Assembly (NCBI GenBank): GCA_020091685.1
Contig: CM034594.1
Span: 3,446,903-3,510,902, forward strand
Direction: 5' to 3'
Length of the DNA: 64,000 bases
Origin: Lutjanus erythropterus
Taxonomy: Eukaryota; Chordata; Actinopteri; Lutjaniformes; Lutjanidae
The notes beneath the pieces were generated by a model. That model did not search any database. It was not told the DNA's origin and worked only from the letters and a program-made list of their open reading frames with translations. Both the position numbers and the translations under genes were made by a program. Shown one piece after another: positions 13,269 through 24,969 of this stretch (position 1 is its first letter; every line of letters starts with the position of its first letter).

Positions 13269-14285
13269 TCTCTCCTCAGAGTTCATGTCCTCTGTAATAA
13301 AGTTAAGCCTGTGTTATGAGTTCCCAGATCCTTTAAACCCCTCAGCTCTTATTAAGGTTTTACTGGCCTGAGAGAAAGAACAAGAGAGGAAGAGGTGGAA
13401 GACAATTTCAAGAGAAGTCTGAGGAATTATTCCCATGGCCGTCTCATTCTCCCATGAGGCCTCTTTTCTGTATTCGATTTGTTGTGTGTCTGTTACTCTC
13501 AGGCTCCTGGCCCCATCCAGCTCTGACTCTCGTCACCGAGTCTGTGTCATGGTGTGTGTGCGGGTGTGTGTGAACACCTACGCACATATGTGTGTAGCGC
13601 AGGGTGTGAAAGCGGCGACAGTGCAGGGTTACAGAAGGAGATCCATTACTTCGCCATGGCAGCCGGCCTTAATTACAGCTAACTATAGACATAGCAGAGG
13701 GAGTGGAGAAGAGAGGGAGAGGACAGGAGGCATGGAGGAATAGAGAGAGACAGAGCAACGGGTGTAATTAAAAACTCTATTTGAAACCATGAGATTATTA
13801 CAGCAATGAAGTTTGTGTAATGACTTGTACAATACTCTCATTCATATTTCATACATCATACATGAAAACTATGAATGTTGCAAATTTTATCCTTTGTGCC
13901 CCATTCCTGAAAAAAAAAATGCCCTGGTCTAGGTGTGCGTGTGTGTGTGCTATTTTCAGGGACATATTTCAGACTGAAGACCACTCAGACAGCTGGTGCA
14001 ACTGGGAACAAAAGGCATGTCAGTTGGAAAAACACTGATTTTGGGTTCAGTGGAAAAAGGTAAGGTTTAGGCTAAAGGTTAGGGTAGGCATGTAGTGGTT
14101 ATGGATAGGATAAGTCTCCAGGAAATTAATGTGAGTATGTAATGTCCCCCAAAAACAACATATGTGAACATGTGTGTGTGTTTGCATAGTACTAAGAAAA
14201 GTTAAGATGTGACTTTGGAATTTTAAATGAATGAAACCTCTTTTATTTTAAGTGGTTTATAAGTGAAATAAACTAATATATAATG

Positions 14286-14329
<44 letters not shown>
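14286..14329. repeat. TG microsatellite
   Basis: About 22 perfect TG units. Confidence 0.97.
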
Positions 14330-14332
<3 letters not shown>

Positions 14333-14594
14333 CTCAGGTGTATAATTAAGCCTACATCTAGAAATAGCTGGGAAAACTCTAGTTTTAAGTGGATTTATGT
14401 CCATTTATTCATTATGGACTTCATGATATCCTTGGGAAGTTTATAAATATGTGTATCATGTCTGTATGTTCAGATTTGACTAAACTATGACTCCAAGAGG
14501 AAGTAAGTTGTTTTTTTTTTCATGTAAATTGCCTCCATGAGCTGCATGTCACTGCTGCCTGTGCTGATAAGCAGGCCAAATCATTGGACCAACC

Positions 14595-15010
14595 TACAAC
14601 CCCAATTTAAAAAAAGTTGTGTATAATGTAAATAAGTATAATGTAAAACTTTTTGACCTATTTTAAACAGAATACAGCACAAAGACAAGATGTTTGTTCA
14701 AAGTGCCATAAACTTTCTTGTTTTTTGTGAATATACATTCATTCTGAATTTGATGTCTGTAATGCGTTCCACAAGGGTTGCAACAGGGGCAAGTTTACCA
14801 TTGTGATACATCTCCTTTTTTTTGACAACACCCAGGTAAAGTTTAGAAACTGTGGACAAAAATTGTTGACGTTTTGAAAATGAAATTCTTTCTCATTCTT
14901 GCTTGATGTATGACTCAACAGTCTGGGGTCTCTGTTGTCGTATTTTGCACTTCATAATGTGCTACACATTTTAAACAGGAGGCAGGTCTGGACCGCAGGC
15001 AGGCCAGTCT
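14595..15010 (-). mobile_element. Decayed fragment of a DNA transposon with transposase C-terminus
   Basis: The left end TACAACCCCAATTTAAAAAA is a known type of teleost transposon terminus. On minus, one frame reads IMKCKIRQQRPQTVESYIKQ, recognisable as the C-terminal part of a Tc1-like DDE transposase (family consensus IMKRKIRQRRP by memory). In-frame TAG and TGA stops flank it, and three residues are missing after TVE. The homology breaks off at about 15010, so the catalytic N-terminal part is absent. Nonfunctional. Confidence 0.75.
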
Positions 15011-15404
15011 GAAAACAAGGGTGAGTTTAACTTTATTAAAACACAGCAGAGGTAATCACAGAACAGGAGGGACAGGACAGTTAAGTAGCTGAAACTCAGC
15101 CAAACACTCAGCTGTGTCTGCCATGATCCTAACCAGATGTGATGCAAAATTTTGTGGGATGAAGAAGACAAGATTTCCCTATTTTACTTTTTAGGGTGGA
15201 TGGCGATTTTTATAAAAACTACTTATAAAATTAAAAAAAAGTATTTTCAGATGTATCCAGTTTGGTGGTCTAATGTGAGCCCACTGAGTGAATGAAGCAG
15301 TGAATGCTTAGACACATAGACACATCTCCAGCAAGCCACTGTAGATGACAGTGTAATCTGAACCAGCTGCTTGTTTACCCATAATAACAAGGTCATATAT
15401 GCGT

Positions 15405-15405
<1 letters not shown>

Positions 15406-15468
<63 letters not shown>
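15406..15468. repeat. CA microsatellite
   Basis: About 31 perfect CA units. Confidence 0.97.
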
Positions 15469-15471
<3 letters not shown>

Positions 15472-17009
15472 AGTGTGACAGGATGCTGGCTGCAGTTTCT
15501 TCTCCATCCTCATAGGACAGGAGCTTTAACCATGGCAACCACACTCTTACGATCACTGTCTGCACAGATACAGTTACCCATGGGCCCTCCTCCAGGTGGC
15601 TTGGGGTTGCCAAGGAAATGTGGGTCCATATGTATTTATGCTGCTTACGTGGGTATTGTACTGTGCTCAGTGTTGGAGGAGGCTCTCAGTAATAATAACA
15701 AACTGTAGAAATATTTCATCACAAGACCTGCTTTGAACATTTTACTTACAAGTAAAGGTACAGACGTATTATCAGCAAAGGATAAAAGGACAAAAAAGTA
15801 AAAGTTCTAGGCCATTTTCTGGATGTTAGATTATTATTGATTGTAGCCATTATATTTGAATATTGGATCCTTATAATTTACAGTTTACCATGTAAACAGC
15901 TGGTCAAGATAGAACTCCTAATGGTTAGTTTCATTCATAACAATATATCATATGTCACAAACGGATCAGACGTTTTATGTAGAATCTGCAAAGTCACTGG
16001 TGACTACGAGTATCAAGTGAAAGTATGTAGAGGAATAAATCATTTTCCTGTGGACTGTAGCAAAACAGAAGTGTAGCTGGTAGCATAAAATGGAAACACC
16101 TAAGTAAATATCTATATAATTAATCTCTGCATAACTCAGAACATATGCTTAAAATCATGCCATTTAAATAAAAATGAAAATGTGATCGATATCCATTTAG
16201 TGTGGGCTACAGTATATACATTGGGGAAAATAATTCTAAATAAATTTGTTTTCAAAGAGTGGAGAGACTAGCAGTAATGATGCTATTATAATGTACAAGC
16301 TGACATACAGCATATGGTGTTCAACAATGCTGGGCATCATATGCATACAAGCACACAACACACAGTATATGACACACAGTCTTCTTTGAATGCTGATGCA
16401 CTGCCTCTGGAGCCTTGGCGGCCTTTGTGGTAATGCCACATTGACTTCATGTTTTTTGTTTGTCTACAAAATGCGCTTCCATAACTATTAACAAAACCAT
16501 CTTTATTGGCAAAAAACCTTTCCATCGCACTTTTATGTGATGTAAGGGTGTTAAAAAGATGAGCATGGAAATTGAGTCAGTGTCTGCTCCTTCCAATATC
16601 CTGATAATAAATGGTTTATATATAACCTTCTATGGTTTCATGTTAAAGACTTGAGCCCAGAGAGGAAACACAACAGTTTGGCCATTTTGTCTTCAACATC
16701 ACTGTCAAGAAACTATATCAGTCTCACTCCATCTAAACCTGCCGAACACAATCAGCATGATCTGACGTCTAACTCGATGGGTGTGCTTGTTTACAAGGTT
16801 ATAACCCTGTCCTGCTGAAAGCCCTGCTCGAGTTTACAAGGCCTTAGGGCCAAAGTCTGCAGCACATTCACCTTAAAGGGATAGCATCAGCTGGATAGCT
16901 TTCATGTGAGATTCCTTGAGCACTTTTCAAACAGACATAGTGTGACAATATAATTGAGAGTTGATCGTTTTTGACGAGACACTTTAGCGTTTCCGGACAT
17001 ATTTCTATA

Positions 17010-17143
17010 TGCCCTTTATTTGCTCTATTGCTATTTATATCCTCCTAGCTATAGCTATATCCAATTCTTTGCAGCAGGAGTGACTCACTTTCCCCCTGGA
17101 GGAATCATTAAAGTTTCATCTAATCTAATCTAATGTAATCTAC
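17010..17143 (+). mobile_element. LINE 3' end with TCTAA tail
   Basis: Reads TTGCTCTATTGCTATTTATA, then TGACTCACTTTCCCCCTGGA, GGAATCATTAAAGTTTCATC and a tandem TAATC tail. Fish LINE 3' ends commonly have an AATAAAGT-like string followed by a short tandem repeat. Only the tail is present. Confidence 0.6.
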
Positions 17144-18251
17144 TAAGTGTACATCTCACTGAGGTAGTGCACGACCATCAAAATTTATGAGGATCTCCGA
17201 CCTCAAACTGACTTCGATAAACCGTCAGAGGAAGCAGAAGCCTTAGGCAAGAAAAGCAAGCCCACACTTGATTGGGTTGTTGGTTAAAAACCCTGGAAGC
17301 AGTTAAAAAACCAAGTTGGAGAAGCGAGGAAGAAAACCTCTTACATGAAAAGCTTCTACATTAAAATCCAATTAAAAATTACTTAATGAACCACAGGAAT
17401 TTTGACGGTAGCTTTAATGAGACTTATAAGTCACAGAGTTGCCTTAGGGCTAAACTATTTTAGAAGAAAAAATGTATTAAATTCAGTCAATATATGTGAG
17501 TCAGATCTACTGAGCAGACATTATTAATAATGAGTTTGCTTGACATAAAATACCACCAGTGGCCTTTTTATAATTCTGGCTGAATTTAAATCGTGACTTA
17601 GACCCGTGATAAGTCAAACATGATGTAGACACAAGAATTTCCTCTAACACCTTCATGACGATGTGCTATTAAGATCCTTATTTGGCTGTAATTTCCTTTG
17701 GCAAGATTTTGAACAAAATCAGCCATGTAAGTGTAGGTCAGAACTTCACGTATAGAGATATTCTACTCTGACTGGACACAAACTATCCTTTTAGTGGATG
17801 CCAATGTTTTGCATTTTTGCCTTGAGTACCCAATGTGCAAATAAAAACACCGCTTCCATCTTTATTATGTTATTCTCCCTGTCTCATTAAAGCTGTGGTA
17901 GGCTGTTTATTTTTAGCGTCATCTGGCAAAAGTTAACCTTTAAGTATAATGTAATGCAAGTAGCCTGAAAGACAACTAGACCTCTGCTTCTCCTCTTGGC
18001 TCTGATATCAGTCTTTAGAAAATGTAGTCCATAATGGGGGACTTCGGCCAATCACAGGTCAGTCAGAGAGTAGATTGTTGAGTCTCCTTCCCAGTTTGTG
18101 ACTCAAAAATCTTTCTCCAGAATGGTTACTGAATCTTTCAGGAAAACATCCAGCACAAATTTGTCCTAAATTGTTCTTTTAAAATTGATGGTCACCTGTA
18201 TATGAGTAGGTGTGTATGTTAATAACATTTGACCGGTGACATAGTCAACAC

Positions 18252-18400
18252 TAGGGTTTTAACGATTCACTCATGCATCTGATGCATCAGATTTTAATGT
18301 GTAAGATATAAGTGCATCGGTTCAGATGGCCTGCATCGGTAAAAAAACAAATCGATGCAGCACCAGCGTATCGATGCATCTCATTGAGACATGCATTTGT
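18252..18400. mobile_element. GCATCGATG-rich hAT-like repeat fragment
   Basis: GGGTTTTAACGATTCACTCA is followed by repeated CATC, GCATCGG and CGATGCATC words, typical of a non-autonomous hAT-type element seen in fish. Only the left part is evident. Confidence 0.5.
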
Positions 18401-19186
18401 TTCATTTTTGGCATCAATGAAGTGTCACCGTAACTTTCCTCCATTTTCTTTCTCCTCCTGCCTCTCCCTGCACCGCTCTCACTGGACACCTGCTGCTGCA
18501 CTCACACAAAACAAGCGCTCCCTCCTCCCTCTCCATGTCTCTCCTCTACTTTTCCTCAAAACAGATGGTGCTGAAAACAGTGACAGAAGTGACACTGTAC
18601 CACGTCGCACCACCAAACCTTCATAACATTCAAGTGTAGAATAAATTTGGGGTTTTATAAGAACGATGAGAAACGTTGCTGCAGATCATTTATGCAAAAC
18701 GTGTCGGACAGTGGAGCACAGAGCCACGAGTCTGACCCACAGAGACGTCATGTCACTGTGAGAGAAGGTAACATGGAGCGTCACTGTTCCTCCACACTAA
18801 TCAAAACTACAGCACTCTTCATATGAAACAGAGTAGAATATCCTCTTACTGCAAAAACACTGATATTTTTAACAGTTTTAAAGTCACAGATTCTCATTTA
18901 TACATGAGACTCATAATAAGATGTTAACACCACTGTAATGTCTCCTTCTCTCTGTCTCTCCTGTTACTATATTTAGTAAAACTATCAGGATTTCTTTTTG
19001 CAACTAATAGCACTCTACAAATGTAGCAATAGTAGCAGAAGAAATCGTAAAAAAGTTAACAGGGTCGGTAGTCACACTGTGGAACCATCACAGAACTGTA
19101 ACACAACAGGAAACAAAGTCTCTCAATGAAGAACAGCCATTTATGACTGATGGGAGGTGGTCAAGTCAAGATGAAAACAATAATTA

Positions 19187-19385
19187 TAATAACTTTATTT
19201 ATATAGCACCTTTAAAAACTGAGCTTACGAAGTACTTAAACAGACAAAGCAAGATACGCCTGAGGCACAATAACAACAGAAGACCAAACTGGAGCAGAAA
19301 TTAAGCTAAAATTTGAGTAAAACTAAGACATAAACAAAAGACACTAAAACATAGAACAATACAAAACAGTAAAAGATAATGGAGG
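19187..19385 (-). mobile_element. Repeat ending ATTTATATAGCACCTTT
   Basis: On plus, AACTTTATTTATATAGCACC followed by TTTAAAAACTGAGCTTACG is the reverse complement of the common fish 3' end AAAGTGCTATATAAATAAAGTT. The downstream A-rich sequence fits the same element. Confidence 0.5.
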
Positions 19386-22300
19386 GAAGCCAGGATTGAG
19401 GTGATGAGATGTTGTCTGTTAAAACCAGTAAGAAGCCCAGCTCACACAGATATGTCCCATTACAGGTATTACAAGACAGGATGTAAACCTGGATGTCAAC
19501 TTATGCTGGGCCTGGCAGCAAAGACCTTCAGGCAGCTGTTGGAGTGAGAGATTTTCTCTACAACTACAGAACTGAATAACTTATCACATCAAAATTCTTA
19601 TGCCAATGAAATAACAATAAGAAATATATCATCGTTGTTTAAAGATGTGTGTCACACCGAGTGGGTGAACAGAATAATAACATAGTTAGCTTTATTCCAA
19701 TTCTGGGGGGGTTTGTTAAATTTAAACTCCAAAGTTATTCAGATAAAGGCATTAAAATTCTCAAAACAAGTTAAAGAAGTGTTTTTCCCCTGTGGCGGAT
19801 AGTCAGTAAATGACTCATCCATGCAACAGTTCTGGACCTCTCATGAATTTCATTAGAGAAAATTCTGAATGGAAGAAAATTGGTGAAAAAGACTGATTCT
19901 TTGACTGTAAATCACTCGTATTAGCCACACTCTTTTTGTGTAGGTGGTTCTTGCATAAGGCCCATTGTCTCTGTGATACTCCCTAAAGACACTTCCGGGT
20001 CTACTAGCGAGTAGTGCTGATGCTGTCAGAATTACAAAAGGATAGAGCTGCTACTAAAGTGACTGTTGGTCTTTGTTTCTAAGGCTGAGGGTGTCATGCC
20101 ATTGTTCCCAAATCCCAATAGTCCAAAAAAATGCCCCATTGGACTAAAAGCTTATTTGTCTGACAGCCTGTTATCCTGAAAACAAATGACCATTGCTCCT
20201 GAAGTAACCCCAAATGTAACCCTAACAGCTAATAACAAATTTCAAACATGTTTTCGTCGGAACAACCAGGAAAACCAAAAGACTGTAGGGTATTAAAGCA
20301 ACTCCAACTGAGTTTTTGATCAGTCTGCATCTAATAACTCACCACCTGAGCCCCAACTGAGAAAAAAACGCTCATGATTTTATTTTGACATTGGAACTTT
20401 GTCTTTTATAGCAAAATGGCTTGAAATGTTGTTTGGTGTAAGGCCAGAAAGAAAGTGATATCTATGGTACTGGCTATTCAGCACCATGGACAGGGCTGGC
20501 AGTCACACAACTAACAAATACAGAGAGAACTTGTATTTTAGGACAAATGAGCTTTCGGTCCAGTGGGATATTTTCTAAACTATTGGGGTGTGGAATAATG
20601 GGCAATCCAAAGAATGGGCAGTACCAAAGCTGGTGACAATACACAACTGCTGAGGAAAATGACTGCCAATGTTTTAGCTGGGCAAGTTTGGGGTGGTTGC
20701 TGTCGACAAATCAGCATAAAAAAGTAGACAATGCTTTTATGTAATTTCTTTTCTACCACTAGTGACTGACTCTGAACACAGAGCAGAAATGGCAAATCAA
20801 GGAGTTTGAGAGCTGAGAAAAATCAATGGAGTATGAAAGGGAAAATGCTACTTTTCTTTATGTTTGCCAAAACCGTCACATCGAGGCTCAGGTAGAGTGT
20901 CTTCCCGTTCAAATACCTCAGTTTGTCTTCAACAGTCTCTTCAATCCGGCAGTTTGTCTTCAGCTTCTAATAGAAGATGGTTCTCTGTGTTTGAGCACTT
21001 AAATGACCAATATTCAAATTTTTATTTGGGGTCATGAAAATAATTATTGTCTTCTTGCAGTAATTAAAAAGTAGCTCGATGTTTTGTTCATGTTCTGTAT
21101 TATTTCTCAAAGTTTTCCTTTAACAATTAATGTGATTATTCCCCATCAACCATGGCCATAACCCTTATCTAAACTTAATCAACTACATAAAGTTGCCAAA
21201 ACTTAACCAGACCTTAACCACTGAAGTGATAAATCATAAAATACTTGTGTGACTGTTTTTGGACAAGTCACTGGGGTCATTTTAATCTATTAAAAAAAAA
21301 GCAAGGTGTCTGACAGTTAAAACAGCTTCACCGACTTTAATACCAACCGCTCATTAAACCAAATTAAAAACGAACACGAATTCATTAGGAATGTACAAGA
21401 CAAAGACCAGCTTCCCTCTGCTGCCTCTCAAATGTTAAGAACATACCACTTCTAAATCTTGAGCACAAGAACAACAAACTGAATAAGCCTCCATGAAAGA
21501 TCGTTGGGAACTCTACAAAATAAACTTGGCGTTATGACATTTTGGCATAATTTGTTTAGCTGAATAAATTTATCTATAAATGCTATTTCTGCAGAGCTGT
21601 GCACTTGAGGTTATAATTTTAATATGTAAAGACATGAGCTAATGAACTACTTAACTACAGCTCTGACTGTAACACTCGAGGATGAAACGAACGATGAAGT
21701 GGCAGACCTGGAGCTGCAGGTTTATTTCAGGTGAATACTGGCCTTTCATTAAAGGAAACAGATAACCAATAGATATGGTGCAGTTAGATTAATTGCAAAT
21801 TTATCATATAATTGATCAATACTACACTGATTACCTATGGGAAATCCTTAACTTGAATTTCATCAGACTTTACTGAAGGACACATGAACGTATTTCATCA
21901 TCTGGTCAATTTAAATTTTCTCATCATGGCTCTAAGTGGAGAATAACAGGCCAGAGGCATATTTGAGCCCCACTGAATCTTCTACTGTTGTTACACCTGA
22001 CTTTCCATTGTCGCCATTTACAGTGATACTGGAGGCAGATTCACCATAATAATGATAGTGATTTTTCACATAGCAGGATCCCTGATAGAGGCAGACAATT
22101 TCTCATTTCGGGCCAGCGGCTGTTGATTTTGCCTGCAACAATTACCACTGTCCTTTCAGATTTTATCATCCATAGCTAGCTAGGTAGCTTGGCTAAAGTT
22201 CATTCCACTAGTTGGTAGAAAACACTGGCTTAGTAAAAAGTCAGCATCCTCACCAGCTGATAAGCTGTGCAGAAGACCGAAGAGAGAAACAGTCCTAGTA

Positions 22301-22503
22301 TTTCAAGTAAGATAAGGAAAAAGAAATGTAAAATCAGACTGTTACTTCATTCTAACTAAACTGTTGACGGTGACCATTTAGCTGCTTAGCTTACAGACTC
22401 AGACAAGCAAGAAAGACAAAAGATTTTTGTGTTGCTGTTTGCTTTTAGCACAAGGACAAACCATGTAACGCTAACTTGAATTGAAATGAATTTGTCTGTG
22501 GTT

Positions 22504-22700
22504 GCTACCAGGGGTGAGGCGATGAGTTATATTACTTGGACTCAAGTCAAACTCTAATCACAATGATGGCTTGAAAGAATCAAATAAGACTTGCAACTTG
22601 CCTCAGACTTAAACACCAATGACTTGGGACTTCACTTGGACTTGAGCTTTTTGACTTGAAAATACTTGATACTTTCTTTCAAGCCCAAAGATTATAATGT
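22504..22700. repeat. ACTTGGACT-rich repeat
   Basis: Recurring ACTTGGACT, GACTTG and ACTTGAG words with ordinary spacing, followed after the 22866 MITE by CTTGACCCCTGAGTCTTGAT. Probably one old repeat split by that insertion. Confidence 0.45.
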
Positions 22701-22865
22701 GTGTTACGTAAAACCAACCCACCAATGGCTGCTAGAGTGTAAACCTGCCTGAATCAATAAAGAGCAGAACAGAGCCACTGATCTTAGCCTACACCACCCA
22801 GGATTGACTTCCACACTGTGGATGTGATAACATGACATGTAATTACACAGTTTGAAATGTTCCTT

Positions 22866-23226
22866 GGTAGGGCTGCATCTAATGATTATTTTCATTGTCG
22901 ATTAATCCATTTATTATTTTCTCGATTAATCAATTAGTTGTTTGATCTATAAAATGTCAGAAAATAGTGAAAGAATCGATCAGTGTTTCCCAAAGCCCAA
23001 GATGACACCCTTAAATGTCTTGTTTTGTCCACAACACAAAGATATTCAAATTACTGTCATGAAAGACTAAAGAAACCTTAAATATTCACATTTAAGTTGG
23101 AATCAGAGAATTTTAACTTTTGTTTTCTTAAAAAAATACTGAAATTGATTAATGGTTTAGCAAAACAGTTGGCAATTAATTTAAAAATCGATTCATAATT
23201 GATAAATTGATTAATCATGCTCTATT
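22866..23226. mobile_element. GGGCTGCATCTAATGATTA-type MITE
   Basis: Starts AGGGCTGCATCTAATGATTA, followed by repeated GATTAAT words, AAAATGTCAGAAAATAGTGA and TGTTTCCCAAAGCCCAAGAT, and ends in GATTAATCATGCTC. The same architecture occurs at 39570. I recognise this as a widespread teleost non-autonomous element. Flanking ACTTG-rich repeat sequence at 22504-22865 and 23227-23440 suggests insertion into an older repeat. Confidence 0.75.
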
Positions 23227-23825
23227 ACTACTGTAACTGTTTAATAAATTCCTCATACTTGTACTTTTGGTTTTGAAAAGGCAGCTATCCAAACTGTACA
23301 AAGTTAATGCTCTAAAGATTTCCGTAAAAATATATGAATATTAGACTTACTAAGTAAACCCATTAGTCAAAGTCCGTGCAGCACAGATATTGTTGTACTA
23401 CTTGACCCCTGAGTCTTGATTTGTCTTGATTTATTGTTATTTATCATATCTGAACATTTTAAAAATGCACTAAAAGTTCCAGTGACTGAGGTGAGTGAGA
23501 GGAAAAAGAGAACTACGAGAGGGAAAACAAAAACAAGAGAACATGAGTGAGCTAGAAGGGAGAAGTGAAGGATACTCAGGTCAAGGGTATCAGTTATGAC
23601 GCAGTATCCAGGACATTTATACTCTATTTAATTTGTCAGTCATCTGGGAGCACCTCTATGCTTGTGTGTGTGTGTCACATTCAGAGGACAGTCTATCGCC
23701 TGGGGGCCTCAGGGGACCCTCAGGGGCCCTTCTTCTATTCCCACTCCAATTACAGCCCCGCCAGCTCTCTGTCACTCTGACGCACACACGCATACACTGC
23801 TAGATAACAGAGGACTCACTCAGGA

Positions 23826-23827
<2 letters not shown>

Positions 23828-23870
<43 letters not shown>
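23828..23870. repeat. CA then TA microsatellite
   Basis: CA run followed by a short TATATATA tail. Confidence 0.95.
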
Positions 23871-24163
23871 GAAACACACCTGTATTAATAAACACATTCT
23901 TCGCTGAGAGCTGTTGATGTGCATAATTGCACACCACTAAAAATAGCATTTAACTACAAAGCATGCCAAATTAGTTTGCAAGTTTGTGTGTGAGGGTGTG
24001 TGTGAGTGAGTGGGTGAGTGTGTGAGTGAGGGTGTGTGTGAGTTTTCAGGTGTGCTAAAAAGTTACAAATACATAAGAACTTTCTCAGCAATACCCCAGC
24101 TAACACTCCTCTTCTTCACCCCAGAGTGAACTTCACAAAGAGCAACATTTTCAGCCTTCTCTC

Positions 24164-24969
24164 TACACCATCAGAAATAAGGGTTCCTAAAGGGTTCTTC
24201 TTGAAGGGTGAAACTTCTACCCAGACAATTCTGAAGAACCCTTTTTTGAAAAAAGGGTTTGTTTTTTTTGTCAAGGGGTTCTTCGTAAGAGTAAGGGTTC
24301 CATTAAGAACCCTTTTTGGAAAGAAAGAAGAAAGATTTCTTCGAGGATTGGTTTGTCAGAGGTTCTTTGTACCATGATATAGTAGTTTTTGGTAGGACCC
24401 CTAGACAGGGCCGCTCCTGTAGCTCAGCATGTACTGAGGCTGTCAGTCCTCAGCAACGCCTACCGGTTCGACTCCCACCTCTGGCCCTCTGCTGCGTATC
24501 ATCCCCTCTCTCTGCCCCCGTTCCTGTCTACACGAGAGCTTTCCCTATCCAATAAAGGCAAAGAGCCCCCCCAAAAAATAATCTTAAAAAAAGAACCCCC
24601 TTGAAGAAAACACTTGGAATAATAAAATCTTTAGAATATAAAAAGGTTATCAATACAATCCCTGAGGGGAACTCTAGATAAAACACTTGAGTATAAAAGA
24701 GGTTCTCAGTAGAACCTCCTGGTTGGTTTCTTATTAGAGGTGTCTTAAAGGGTGGAAAGGTTCTGAATGGGTTGAACCATTACAACATAGAAGGGTTTTC
24801 TGTAGAACCTCTCATATGGGGCTCTGGGTGAAACGAAAGTTCTACATATGCTTAGTTCCAAGTGGATCCTTTAGAAAAGGTCTTGCCAGGAACCCAAAGG
24901 AGTTCTCTAATGGGGAGAGCAGGAGAACCCTTTATGGTTCTATTTAGGGCCTTTATTCCTAAGAGTGTA
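24164..24969. mobile_element. GGTTCT/AGAACC-rich MITE with imperfect terminal inverted repeats, interrupted by a SINE
   Basis: The left end TACACCATCAGAAATAAGGG and the reverse complement of the right end, TACACTCTTAGGAATAAAGG, agree at most positions, and both ends abut TA. The body is made of repeated AAGGGTTC, AGAACC and GGTTCT words in both orientations, typical of a widespread non-autonomous fish element that I know by sequence, not by secure name. It has no open frame of its own, and a SINE occupies 24408-24595. Confidence 0.75.
24408..24595 (+). mobile_element. tRNA-derived SINE inserted inside a MITE
   Basis: The head is CCGCTCCTGTAGCTCAGCAT, the B box CCGGTTCGACTCCCACC, and the tail AATAAAGGCAAAGAGCCCCC with AATAATCTTAAAAAAAG. 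It shares head, body and tail with the copies near 62200-62650. It sits in the middle of the GGTTCT/AGAACC-rich element spanning 24164-24969, so the MITE was there first. Confidence 0.85.
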
